Shown here: positions 45,512 to 53,460 of the stretch, in pieces
Layout of the letters: every line of letters starts with the position of its first letter
How positions within the stretch are numbered: the stretch's first letter is position 1
Assembly (NCBI RefSeq): GCF_009917485.1
Contig: NZ_QZDT01000003.1
Location: 115,558 to 179,557, forward strand
Direction: 5' to 3'
DNA: 64,000 nt
DNA from: Parablautia muri
GTDB lineage: Bacteria; Bacillota; Clostridia; Lachnospirales; Lachnospiraceae
Made by a program: the position numbers and the translations under genes
The notes under the pieces: generated by a model
The model's input: only the letters and a program-made list of their open reading frames with translations
The model's database searches: none
What the model was told of the DNA's origin: nothing

Positions 45512-45540
45512 AGCATATTCAAAAGTTTTGATTTTGTCAA
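45512..45540 (-). promoter_or_regulatory. Promoter of the T-box/cysE operon
   Basis: TTGACA (45535-45540), 17-base spacer, TATGCT (45512-45517), placing transcription start near 45505 and giving a leader of about 300 nt before the terminator end. Confidence 0.7.
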
Positions 45541-45577
45541 CCTGATAATTGAGCAAACATGTATTTTAGTTACTTGT

Positions 45578-46873
45578 TTACTCCTCTATTAATCCAATCA
45601 TCCAATTTATCCAGCCGCTGATTGTTGAAGAACGCCGCACATATGTACTCATACTCTCTACTTTGTAAAGATCGGATTTCTGCATAATCCCAACTATCGT
45701 TGGCGTATCCGGTATTAAGCCTGTTTTCATACAGAGATTGAAAGTTTCTTTGAATGCCTGATGTCTTAAAATAATTTCACAAAGGGCCAGCTGTCTTTGT
45801 TTATAATTTAAATTCATGATGCGTTTACCGCATGCACTTAAGGAATACACCGGCTTACGCCCATCTCTATAATGCTTTTCCAATAATCCCAAGTACCTTG
45901 CGGCATCTGTATAATAATTTGTTTGTCTGATATCGAAAGCATATTCTTCTGTGACTTGTTCACGGCTCAATTCCTGTGCATTTAATAGTTCACAAAGATT
46001 AATAACCCGTTCAAATCGATTGGCCTGGGGGAAAGAAATATTAGGTTCCGGAACCGTTTGGGTACGAAAAGCAACTTCTTGCAAGTCTGAAAGTGTTATC
46101 AGCGTATCTTCAATGGAATAATTTTTGTGCTTTATAAGCACAAGCGAATGATAAAAATCAGGATTTTGAAATTCATACTCATACAAGCTGAAGATTCCGT
46201 TTGAATAAACAAGAAAAACAGGTCTCACTTTCTTTGTTACACGATTGCTCCACACCCGATACGGATAGTACAATTGCCGCACAAGAAAATCCTCCGCCAA
46301 ATCCCGCTTCGCTTCAAGCAGCGAAAGACTATGCAGCCCCTCAAAGGCAGCGTCTATTTCAATTTGAGAATGATGCACCGAAACTGCCATTGGAGTTTTC
46401 GTGAGCGTATTTTCAATATTAAAATCAAACTGTCCTGACCCCATACGGCCTGACACCGTAGGATAAAGTACGTCTTCCTCTAAGAAATCTGCAAGCATAC
46501 CCGAAGCCAGCGCACAGTTTATGGCGATTGCCTCACTTGGAATATTGTTTGCATCAAGACTCTGAAGATTTGCCGGTAGGGAAACTTGTATAATAGATTT
46601 GTTTAACACTTCAAAAGGCTGGTATGCTTTAAAATGAGAAATCACATAATCTCCACGGGAGACTGGCAAAATGGCAAGACTATTCTTAGCAAAAATCTGC
46701 GGCAAATTGATATTGTGATCAAACTTCGCCATTAATCGGGGCTCACGATATTCTTTTATTTGAGATGCCGAAACGAAAAATTTCCCATCTGATTCGATAC
46801 GGGACAAAATATCATACTTTTCAAATAAAATTTCCCATGCCCTGTCATTTTGGCTCTTTATTTGTTCACTCAT
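45578..46873 (-). CDS. Probable type II restriction endonuclease
   Basis: A 431-residue protein paired with a Dam-type methylase. A PD-(D/E)xK nuclease core can be read: Asp in IEIDAAFEG (about residue 172) and EAK in SLLEAKRD (about 187-189), followed by the helical FLVRQLYYPYRVW, as in nucleases that take their DNA target beside the methylase. The C-terminal third looks like a winged-helix (YLGLLEKHYRDGRKPVYSLSACGKRIM). Likely recognises the methylase's site; the site cannot be read. Overlaps the methylase end by eight bases. Confidence 0.8.
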   Translation of the reverse strand: MSEQIKSQNDRAWEILFEKYDILSRIESDGKFFVSASQIKEYREPRLMAKFDHNINLPQIFAKNSLAILPVSRGDYVISHFKAYQPFEVLNKSIIQVSLPANLQSLDANNIPSEAIAINCALASGMLADFLEEDVLYPTVSGRMGSGQFDFNIENTLTKTPMAVSVHHSQIEIDAAFEGLHSLSLLEAKRDLAEDFLVRQLYYPYRVWSNRVTKKVRPVFLVYSNGIFSLYEYEFQNPDFYHSLVLIKHKNYSIEDTLITLSDLQEVAFRTQTVPEPNISFPQANRFERVINLCELLNAQELSREQVTEEYAFDIRQTNYYTDAARYLGLLEKHYRDGRKPVYSLSACGKRIMNLNYKQRQLALCEIILRHQAFKETFNLCMKTGLIPDTPTIVGIMQKSDLYKVESMSTYVRRSSTISGWINWMIGLIEE

Positions 46874-47708
46874 AATTTCTTACCACCACTTCATCAACTT
46901 GTCCTCTCTTTGCCCCATTAGAATTAATCGCGCGCTTTGCTTTTACAATCGTAATATTGTAAGCCTCATACTGTTTTTTAATAAAATCTGTTGCAGAATT
47001 AGAAAGCATAAATTTGATCCCTCGCCGGTTTAGCTCATCACAGCATTTCCGTAAACGGATTTGCTCTGAATGGTCGAAACCACCTTTGGCATAACCGGTA
47101 AAATTAGCTGTGTCAGAAACAGGATCGTATGGAGGATCCAAATAAACAAATGTTCCTTTTTTCACATCAGCAAGTACTTCCGCATAATCAACACTGCTAA
47201 AAGTTAATTGTGCCTTTTGGAAATAAGCGCTAACAGCCTTTAGTGTGGGTGCATTCACAATATTAGGGTTTTTGTAGTGTCCAAAAGGGGTATTAAACTC
47301 TCCGGCATTATTGACTCTAAAAAGGCCATTATAACATGTCTTATTCAAATAAATCACACGTGCTGCCCTCTGCACTTTGGTAAGCTTCTCATACTTCTTT
47401 TTATCCCTATCCCAATCACGAACACTATAAAAATGTTCTTCCTCGTTTGGATGTTCACCTAAAATCGTAATAAGCTCATCCACCTCATCTCTGATAACCT
47501 CGTACATCTGGATAAGTTCTGAATTGATATCATTCACATATGCGATGTTGGGCTGCAATTGAAACAAAACGGCGCCTCCACCTAAGAATGGTTCGCAATA
47601 AGAAGGAATATGTTTTGGAAACAAAGGCATTAAATCATCTAAGAGTTGCCGTTTACCACCAACCCATTTTACAACAGGCGCAGCGGCAGCAAGGCAGTTT
47701 TTTCGCAT
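46866..47708 (-). CDS. DNA adenine methylase, Dam/D12 class
   Basis: A 280-residue N6-adenine methyltransferase. Motif I (AdoMet) is CEPFLGGGAVLF near residue 39 and motif IV is YLDPPYDP near 175; PVVKWVGGKRQLL at the start is typical of the D12 class, many of which modify GATC. The RBS is GGGAGGG. It protects DNA from the downstream nuclease gene. The pair sits between the Cys T-box and ispF, a probable island. Confidence 0.92.
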   Translation of the reverse strand: MRKNCLAAAAPVVKWVGGKRQLLDDLMPLFPKHIPSYCEPFLGGGAVLFQLQPNIAYVNDINSELIQMYEVIRDEVDELITILGEHPNEEEHFYSVRDWDRDKKKYEKLTKVQRAARVIYLNKTCYNGLFRVNNAGEFNTPFGHYKNPNIVNAPTLKAVSAYFQKAQLTFSSVDYAEVLADVKKGTFVYLDPPYDPVSDTANFTGYAKGGFDHSEQIRLRKCCDELNRRGIKFMLSNSATDFIKKQYEAYNITIVKAKRAINSNGAKRGQVDEVVVRNYE

Positions 47709-47797
47709 ATTTTCCCTCCCATGTAAATTTCACGAATCCATTCTATCACGGCTCGCAAACGACTTCAATCAAAAAGCCATTTACCCAAAACAAATTC

Positions 47798-48874
47798 TTA
47801 AAAATATTTATCATATTTTCCATCAGGAAAAGAGTTTTCCAGTCCTAAGACTCTTGGCCATAAGCCCGTATCATCTATTATAAATCCCATAATCATTCCC
47901 ATATGACTGTGTAAATGCCGCATTTGGGCTAAAATCAAAGTGAATTTGCAGTACTCGCATTCCGGAGGATATTCTAAGAGCTGGGCATCTATCAAGCCGG
48001 AAAGATACATCTGTATTTTCTTTTCAATACAGGTGAAATACTGCTCTATCTCTTTTCTTGAGAGAACTTTTTGGGAAACAACATCTAAGTTATTCAAATC
48101 TTTTTCATGGATAACGGGTTCATGAAAGTTCTTATCCCGCGGATTCATATACCATAAATCCAGAGAATGCAGCATATGATAGATATGTTTCCAGCAGGGC
48201 ATCTTACAATATTCCTTGTTCCACAATTCATCAGGAACACAGTCAACCACATTTTTTACTTCCCATAAAGCCCTTTTGGTTTGTTCTTCAATGATTTGGG
48301 TCAAAGTGTTTTGGTCCATTTTGACTTCTTTCGCATTTTGTGCAGGGCATCCCTTACATCCTTCGCATCCTCTTGTCGTCACATCCTCACATCCCAGATT
48401 CACAGGACTTGTCAAAAGGCAGATTGCCTGCGAGGATATTCCCTCCCCCGTCCCGGTAAAACCAAGTCCTTCCTCGGTGGTGGCCTTAATACTGACCTGG
48501 TCTATGGTAATGCCAAGGGCTTTTGCAATATTTTCCCTCATAGCATCAATATGGGGACGCATTTTAGGCGCCTGGGCAATAATCGTTGCGTCAATATTTT
48601 CTATCAAAAATAAATTTTCTTCCAAAAGCCTTCCCACATGCGCGAGTAGTTTAATAGAAGAAATTCCTTTGTACGCAGGATCGGTATCCGGAAAATGCTT
48701 GCCAATATCCCCCAGGGCCGCCGCCCCTAAAAGTGCATCCATAACCGCATGCAAAAGCACATCCGCATCCGAATGGCCCAGAAGCCCTTTTTCATAAGGG
48801 ATCTCCACTCCTCCAAGGATCAAAGCCCTTCCTTCCACCAGTCTGTGTACGTCATAACCCATTCCTATTCTCAT
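47798..48874 (-). CDS. ispF: IspF (MECDP synthase) fused to a DinB/YfiT-like domain
   Basis: A 358-residue protein. Residues 1-160 are a complete 2-C-methyl-D-erythritol 2,4-cyclodiphosphate synthase ([71 protein letters not shown]), a step in isoprenoid precursor synthesis. A Cys/Gly-rich linker follows ([16 protein letters not shown]). Residues about 185-358 resemble a DinB-type four-helix bundle ([25 protein letters not shown]) with His residues that could bind metal. IspF normally ends near residue 160. An internal ATG (KMDQNTL) with a weak AAGAAG could allow the second domain to be made alone. Start by AGGAGG at 48874. Confidence 0.85.
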   Translation of the reverse strand: MRIGMGYDVHRLVEGRALILGGVEIPYEKGLLGHSDADVLLHAVMDALLGAAALGDIGKHFPDTDPAYKGISSIKLLAHVGRLLEENLFLIENIDATIIAQAPKMRPHIDAMRENIAKALGITIDQVSIKATTEEGLGFTGTGEGISSQAICLLTSPVNLGCEDVTTRGCEGCKGCPAQNAKEVKMDQNTLTQIIEEQTKRALWEVKNVVDCVPDELWNKEYCKMPCWKHIYHMLHSLDLWYMNPRDKNFHEPVIHEKDLNNLDVVSQKVLSRKEIEQYFTCIEKKIQMYLSGLIDAQLLEYPPECEYCKFTLILAQMRHLHSHMGMIMGFIIDDTGLWPRVLGLENSFPDGKYDKYF

Positions 48875-49070
48875 TTTGATACCTCCTGCATACCGCAAAC
48901 GCGGCTTTCGGTACTGCCATCAATAAACAAATCCGCCGGGTATTGGCTCTCGCGGCATTCTCCAAATGTCTGCTTTGCAGCCGCTTGGCGCATTGCTCGC
49001 GGAAATAAATACAATTGAGATATGCTTAGCTACATTGTATTATATGCGATAACACCCTTAATAAATATAT

Positions 49071-49153
49071 TAATCCCCCATTCTTGCCAATGCCCTCAAA
49101 TTTGGGCGAAATCATAAATTTGTTGTGTGAAAAATTTATTTTTCACACGAATT
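49071..49153 (-). repeat. Dispersed leader repeat, copy B (no gene attached)
   Basis: Near-identical to copy A at 24236-24313 over about 77 bp including the GTGTGAAAAAT hairpin, CTCAAATTTG block and GAATGGGGGATTA, but it is not followed by an ATG at the proper distance. It stands about 200 bases ahead of ispF. Confidence 0.75.
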
Positions 49154-49344
49154 CTATTCCCCTTTGCCTTATCTCCCGAACGCATCGGTGCCTTCTTATC
49201 TTTCACTCTCATTACAACAGATGTACGCTTTGAAGCTGGAATGCAATTTTCTTCTATCATTTTTCTTTTTGTATCTTCGCTCAATCCTTGGGTTATCTTC
49301 TGTACCATCCCCGGATCGTTTGATATACATCCGAGAGTTTTCAA
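49096..49344 (-). CDS. Doubtful small ORF, 82 residues
   Basis: Open frame from a TTG at 49344; product rich in Lys/Arg (QGLSEDTKRKMIEENCIPAS). Its 3' third runs through dispersed repeat copy B, and AAGGTGG is too close to the TTG for a good ribosome binding site. An extended -10 (TGGTAGAAT) lies ahead. It may be a fragment of an older gene. No family recognised. Confidence 0.3.
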   Translation of the reverse strand: MKTLGCISNDPGMVQKITQGLSEDTKRKMIEENCIPASKRTSVVMRVKDKKAPMRSGDKAKGNRIRVKNKFFTQQIYDFAQI

Positions 49345-49356
49345 ACCACCTTGATT

Positions 49357-49365
49357 ATTCTACCA
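49357..49365 (-). promoter_or_regulatory. Extended -10 promoter element
   Basis: On the minus strand TGGTAGAAT with a weak TTGTCT further up. It could drive transcription through copy B toward ispF. Confidence 0.35.
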
Positions 49366-49539
49366 TAAAACCGCCCATATTTGGAGACAAATTTAGAAAA
49401 AAACGCAGCAAGGGCAGATGTCCGGTCATTTTACCGATGTTTCCTGCCTTCCATTGCCTCTATTGACCGTCTGCACAATGAGCAGATATGGATAATATGG
49501 AGTAAATCATTGGATGCCAGGATAAGACCTGGTTTGTTT

Positions 49540-50226
49540 TCAGGCCGAGGCCATGGCCATCAGCTCCTGAATATACCTTACATCCTCCTGCCTGATATAT
49601 CCTACTTTATTATAAGACAAAGCAAAATCCCCCTGGGTCACCGCATACCCTCTGTAAATATATTCTCCAAAGCCACAGTATACCGCAGCCGTATCCGTTA
49701 ATACTTCATTTTCCCACGTATCCTTAAGATGGATTCCTTCATAATATAAATGAAGGTGGATTGCCTCATGGGCCAATATGGCAATTACCGTGTCCAACGT
49801 ATACCGCGCCCTTAAATCCAGGCGGATGGTGGTAAAAGCAAGGTCCGTGGAAATCTGCCCTGCCCAGTCTGTCATAAGCTCGTCTATCACCACCAGTTTA
49901 ATAAAATCCCCGTTGATGCCCAGATGCCCGCAGATACTGCACAAAAGCGCCTTCAAGTTTTCCTCATCCCTTATATTTTCCTTAAGAGCCCTAAGAATAT
50001 CATCGGGTACAGTATACGCCTCGTACTCACGCTTTTCTCTCTTTTTTAAAAGTACTACACACTTCTGCAAAAGCTCCTTTGACACCTTACCAAAGGCACC
50101 GGAGGGAATCGGTGATTTATGCAAAATAAAACGCCTGATTATAAAATATGCCAATCCTATATAAGGTAATATGTTTAAAATATCATAAATTGATATATGA
50201 TATAAAAAATATTGCAATCTATCCAT
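49540..50226 (-). CDS. Membrane-anchored putative zinc metallopeptidase
   Basis: A 228-residue protein with one N-terminal helix (residues 12-30) and an intracellular or wall-side domain containing HEAIHLHLYY near residue 152 and ENEVLTDTAAVYCGFGEY about 17 residues later. The HExxH plus ExxxD arrangement is that of gluzincins such as M48 peptidases, but the rest does not match a family I can name. The catalytic His-Glu-His set is complete. No substrate or inhibitor is suggested by neighbours, which are small unknown proteins. Confidence 0.6.
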   Translation of the reverse strand: MDRLQYFLYHISIYDILNILPYIGLAYFIIRRFILHKSPIPSGAFGKVSKELLQKCVVLLKKREKREYEAYTVPDDILRALKENIRDEENLKALLCSICGHLGINGDFIKLVVIDELMTDWAGQISTDLAFTTIRLDLRARYTLDTVIAILAHEAIHLHLYYEGIHLKDTWENEVLTDTAAVYCGFGEYIYRGYAVTQGDFALSYNKVGYIRQEDVRYIQELMAMASA

Positions 50227-50405
50227 TTTTTATACACTTTCCCGTTTTCGTCTTCCCGCAGCACAAACCATCGCCCTTTTGCTTTTTATCCTTCTGCATT
50301 TCCCACCAGTAAACCTGCATGCGGTACGCAGGCGCTTTTGCGTTGTAAGATTTTCACCACTGAAAGAACTTTCCTCCCTGCTTTTACAGCCCCGTTCACA
50401 GCAAG

Positions 50406-50786
50406 CTAAAATTCCGACCAAAAAATTGATACAAACAGCACAAAGGCCATTACAGCCGGAAGATACCGGATTATTCCGTAGATTTTCGATTGAAACGGTC
50501 TATGTTCCTTGATAAACTCCTTCAATTCAGCCAGGGTACCCTTGCGAAAGCCTGCCTTGTGGAGAATCACAATTCTTCTTTCTGTGAAAAAAAGAAGATA
50601 CAAGCTGCGTGTCTGTCCTGTCCGTTTCAGCTCTTTGTAGGGAAGTTTTTGACTGAATTTTCCCTTTACTTCCACGTATTCATCATAAAAATTGATACTT
50701 CTTTTTGCGCTGGGAGCAAACAGCATCCGCTCTTTAAAACGTTTATCTCCCACCAGCTGTGGGAAGGATTTGATTAGAAGTATCAT
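50406..50786 (-). CDS. YcxB-like protein, possibly N-terminally truncated
   Basis: A 126-residue frame with a YcxB/PH-like core (SINFYDEYVEVKGKFSQKLPYKELKR, YLLFFTERRIVILHKAGFRKGT) and a C-terminal hydrophobic helix. Proteins of this kind usually have two N-terminal helices; upstream codons without a start encode part of a helix (WLFGLSTSLTGAMILLI), then a stop. The gene may be decayed at its 5' end or start at the internal ATG. The stretch 50793-50993 contains only a doubtful frame. Confidence 0.5.
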   Translation of the reverse strand: MILLIKSFPQLVGDKRFKERMLFAPSAKRSINFYDEYVEVKGKFSQKLPYKELKRTGQTRSLYLLFFTERRIVILHKAGFRKGTLAELKEFIKEHRPFQSKIYGIIRYLPAVMAFVLFVSIFWSEF

Positions 50787-50993
50787 AGCGCCAGTCAGAG
50801 ATGTGGACAGGCCAAAAAGCCATATTTCACGTCCCTTTGCGGAATCCCTGTTGCTTTTCGCAGATTAGCCAATAAACAGCTTGGAATATTTGTTTTTTCT
50901 AAGCGCCCTATGGCCAATGTGTGAAAAGAAGTGAATCCCTTTCTAAACGCAATAAGAAATCCACTCCTGTGTTGCAAATACTTCGCAAACATT

Positions 50994-51209
50994 CTAATAT
51001 ATTTTCCTTATCTGTGCAATCCCATACTTTTCCTGAAAAGCCTCCAGTTCCCGCACGCCCTTTATCAGGATTTCCTCCCTAAATTCACCGGTATGAATAT
51101 TTTGAAAGCCTGCCACCTGCTCTCCGTTACAAATACTGCATTTTAGCACAGGTTTCCAGTTTTCTTTATCATACTCCACCACTGCTGTCTTTTTCTTTTT
51201 TCCAAACAT
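50994..51209 (-). CDS. Small CxxC protein, function unknown
   Basis: A 71-residue protein with a basic start MFGKKKK, WKPVLKCSICNGEQVAGFQ (one CxxC pair) and charged helices at the end. This protein type is common in Lachnospiraceae and is sometimes labelled aspartate dehydrogenase, which is not supported by its length. A single CxxC pair could bind metal as a dimer. Start by GGGAG seven bases ahead, directly downstream of the lipoprotein gene. Confidence 0.75.
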   Translation of the reverse strand: MFGKKKKTAVVEYDKENWKPVLKCSICNGEQVAGFQNIHTGEFREEILIKGVRELEAFQEKYGIAQIRKIY

Positions 51210-51232
51210 TTCTCTCCCATACCTTCTCTTTG

Positions 51233-51637
51233 TCAGAACCTATTCCACCCATAATCCGACACAAGTCCGTCTGGAGCCTCCGTCACATTGACTTCCCGCA
51301 AAATCATTCCTTCGTTACAGTTGTTTTGTTCCAAAGACTCAATAATCCATTCCTCCGAAGAATACCCTTTCAATTCAAAAATATATACTCTTGCCCCATC
51401 CGAATATGCATCCGCAGGAATATCACAATACCCAATGCAACTGCCTGCATCTTCACTTTCATATGCACAATAAGGGACAAAGACTTTGTCCCCATAGAAT
51501 AAATATGCGTATCCTTCTTCCTCATTTATCCCCTGCTCATATACAATAGGATGCTCGGGCAGCCGCGCCTTTAAGCCACATCCCCCAAGCAGACATAACG
51601 CTCCTATCATAAGCGCAAAAAAACTCCTTTTTCGCAT
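51233..51637 (-). CDS. Small lipoprotein, function unknown
   Basis: A 134-residue protein with a lipobox: MRKRSFFALMIGALCLLGGC, cleavage before Cys 20. The mature part has alternating beta-type stretches and several Cys (VPYCAYESEDAGSCIGYC) that may form disulfides or bind metal. No family recognised. RBS GGAGAGG. Followed after 23 bases by the 71-residue CxxC protein gene. Confidence 0.75.
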   Translation of the reverse strand: MRKRSFFALMIGALCLLGGCGLKARLPEHPIVYEQGINEEEGYAYLFYGDKVFVPYCAYESEDAGSCIGYCDIPADAYSDGARVYIFELKGYSSEEWIIESLEQNNCNEGMILREVNVTEAPDGLVSDYGWNRF

Positions 51638-51649
51638 ATATCGCCTCTC

Positions 51650-51883
51650 CTATTCAGCCTGAAACATCCTCAGGCAGCGTTTGGATTCGCTTGGAATCCT
51701 ATGTGTATTCGGAACTGTAACCCCAACACACTCAAGAACTCCTTTTATAATTTTTTCAACACTTTGCTGCAAATGATATGCGGCACTGTTAAAAAACATC
51801 TCATCGTTATGCTGCGTTTGATAGATTGTCCTGGCAACCTGATAATCCATATATGCACTTTTAAACAGTCTCACATCACACAT
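51650..51883 (-). CDS. HEPN-domain protein, short (possibly truncated)
   Basis: A 77-residue protein with DVRLFKSAYMDYQVARTIY and FFNSAAYHLQQSVEKIIKGVL, the two long helices of HEPN domains with the AxHLQQxxEKxxK signature. HEPN proteins are often RNase toxins, but they usually reach 120-140 residues and keep an RxxxxH site, which here would fall beyond the stop: the frame changes right after VPNTHRI. It is preceded directly by the nucleotidyltransferase gene (three bases). So it looks like a damaged HEPN/MNT pair. Confidence 0.7.
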   Translation of the reverse strand: MCDVRLFKSAYMDYQVARTIYQTQHNDEMFFNSAAYHLQQSVEKIIKGVLECVGVTVPNTHRIPSESKRCLRMFQAE

Positions 51884-51886
51884 TTT

Positions 51887-52204
51887 CTATTTCCTTTTTC
51901 GCACCTTACAGTTCCTGCAACCTGAATCCTTACTCTCATACAGCCGTAAACCTGTTCTGTCAATTTCCTCATACAGCCGGCTTTTGTGGTTAAGGTTTGT
52001 GATAATATCTACCTCACAATCAATCACCGGCTCCTTTTCCAGAGGTAAATTTTTATTGAATTTTTCAATATACAAATCAATATCACTGTTGCTGTTACAA
52101 CTAAATTCCAAAGAGTTCCCATATAATACTATCTTTTTTAAATTACTGTCACCGGATAACTCTTCCAAAATTTTTTGTACTCTTTTCTGCATGATTGGAT
52201 GCAC
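51887..52204 (-). CDS. MNT-type minimal nucleotidyltransferase
   Basis: A 105-residue nucleotidyltransferase with KIVLYGNSLEFSC..SDIDLYIE (GxS and DhD catalytic motifs), typical antitoxin of HEPN/MNT pairs that blocks the toxin by nucleotide addition. The start is GTG at 52204 with no clear ribosome binding site. Upstream in the same frame a 16-codon ORF with a good GGGG site ends with TAG six codons before the GTG, so the original gene may have been longer and acquired an amber stop. Confidence 0.7.
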   Translation of the reverse strand: MHPIMQKRVQKILEELSGDSNLKKIVLYGNSLEFSCNSNSDIDLYIEKFNKNLPLEKEPVIDCEVDIITNLNHKSRLYEEIDRTGLRLYESKDSGCRNCKVRKRK

Positions 52205-52222
52205 ACGGTTTGCGTGGTTAAA

Positions 52223-52273
52223 CTAAACATCTTCTTTTACTTCAAAATCCCACATATTTTCAAAGTCATCCAT
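52223..52273 (-). CDS. 16-codon ORF in frame with the MNT gene
   Basis: ATG at 52273 after GGGGACGTTTGG, encoding MDDFENMWDFEVKEDV and TAG. It is in the same frame as the MNT gene, 18 bases upstream. It may be a leader peptide or the original N-terminus of the nucleotidyltransferase. Confidence 0.35.
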   Translation of the reverse strand: MDDFENMWDFEVKEDV

Positions 52274-52287
52274 CCAAACGTCCCCTT

Positions 52288-53460
52288 TTATTCCTGAAAA
52301 ATCAACTGTGCAAAATCGTAAATACACATTCTCCAAACATTCCAGTCATGGGCGCCCGGATATTCTTTTCGGATATGGGGAATCTGTTTTTGCTTAAGCA
52401 TTTCATCATCCGCCGCAAAATGCTCCCAATAGGGATCCTCTGTACCCATGGCGCGGAAACAGATGGGATACTGTCTTACAAATTCTTCTTTATTCTCTAA
52501 AAGCGCCAGATGAGAATTTCTGCTGGGTTCCCCATGGCTCATATCCATCTCGCCGCCTGATATAATATCCCTCATAAAACCGCTGAATATCCCTAAAGCA
52601 CAGAAACAATCCGGATGTGTGAGTCCTATCATACTGGTCTGCATAGAACCCATAGACAATCCCGCCATAGCCCGCATCTCCTTCGTCTTTCCCACGCGGA
52701 ATTTCTGTTCCACAAAAGGCATCACGTCCTGGAACAGCTCCTTTTCCAGCAAACGGAAATTTACCATCCGTTTTCCATTTTCCACGGTCTGCACCATGCC
52801 ATTGCACATAACCACCACAAAGGGGACGGCCCTTCCTTCCGCTATCAGATTATCCAAAATAAAATGCATCTTTCCTGAGTTGGTCCAACCTATCTCATTT
52901 TCTCCATGCCCATGCTGTAAGTAAAGCACAGGGAATACCCGCTCCGTTTCCTTCTCGTAAATATAAGGCGTATAAACAATGCAGCTCTCCCATTCCCCTG
53001 TAACTTCTGAAAAGAAAAACTCCCTTCTCACACTGCCATGAGGCACATCCTTAATCTGGTAAAAGCTCTCCTCCGGTTTAGGCAGCGCCACATAGTTATA
53101 GGGTCTGCTATAACCATAAGTGATGGGCAGCATAGGCGTCAAAAATTCTGTTCCGTCCACAAGAAGCTGTACATACTGGATGCCTTTTCGGGAAGGGTAA
53201 TCCATTTCCCATACCCCATCCTGATTCTTGGCACAGGGATACTCTTTTTCATCTATAAGAACCGCCACCCTTTTCGCATCCGGTGCGCTAAATTGAAGGC
53301 AGTAGGAGCCATCCTCCTTTAAGGCCACCGCCTCTACCTGCCCCTCAAAAGGCAGTACCCGGTCAAAGGCCAATATCTGCTCATTAACGTTGCTTTTTCC
53401 ATCCTTCATTCCCATAAATTCTTTTCTCTCTTTCCGCGTTCGAATATTCTTAGATTTCAT
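52288..53460 (-). CDS. Esterase of the enterochelin-esterase/Fes (alpha/beta hydrolase) type
   Basis: A 390-residue protein. Residues about 30-120 look like an immunoglobulin-type N-terminal domain (ALKEDGSYCLQFSAPDAKRV), followed by an alpha/beta hydrolase with VLYLQHGHGENEIGW, nucleophile Ser in AGLSMGSMQ (about residue 258) and His in GAHDWNVWR. Such enzymes cleave siderophore, carbohydrate or aryl esters. ATG overlaps the stop of the transpeptidase gene by four bases; an alternative start is 15 codons in. Confidence 0.85.
   Translation of the reverse strand: MKSKNIRTRKERKEFMGMKDGKSNVNEQILAFDRVLPFEGQVEAVALKEDGSYCLQFSAPDAKRVAVLIDEKEYPCAKNQDGVWEMDYPSRKGIQYVQLLVDGTEFLTPMLPITYGYSRPYNYVALPKPEESFYQIKDVPHGSVRREFFFSEVTGEWESCIVYTPYIYEKETERVFPVLYLQHGHGENEIGWTNSGKMHFILDNLIAEGRAVPFVVVMCNGMVQTVENGKRMVNFRLLEKELFQDVMPFVEQKFRVGKTKEMRAMAGLSMGSMQTSMIGLTHPDCFCALGIFSGFMRDIISGGEMDMSHGEPSRNSHLALLENKEEFVRQYPICFRAMGTEDPYWEHFAADDEMLKQKQIPHIRKEYPGAHDWNVWRMCIYDFAQLIFQE

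Larger units (their letters stand above)
48875..49539. other. 660-bp intergenic region with repeats and a doubtful ORF
   Basis: Just before ispF is a family-2 hairpin (CCGCAAACGCGG). Next come an imperfect GC-rich hairpin region (48930-49010), dispersed repeat copy B (49071-49153), a doubtful minus-strand ORF (49096-49344, TTG start) and an extended -10 sequence (49357-49365). From 49380 to 49539 I see no feature. Confidence 0.5.

Noticed and set aside
48216..48797. 193-residue plus-strand ORF
   Set aside because: Antisense shadow of ispF; no independent support.
50230..50421. 63-residue Cys-containing minus-strand ORF before the HExxH gene
   Set aside because: Starts with TTG without RBS and overlaps the YcxB-like gene.
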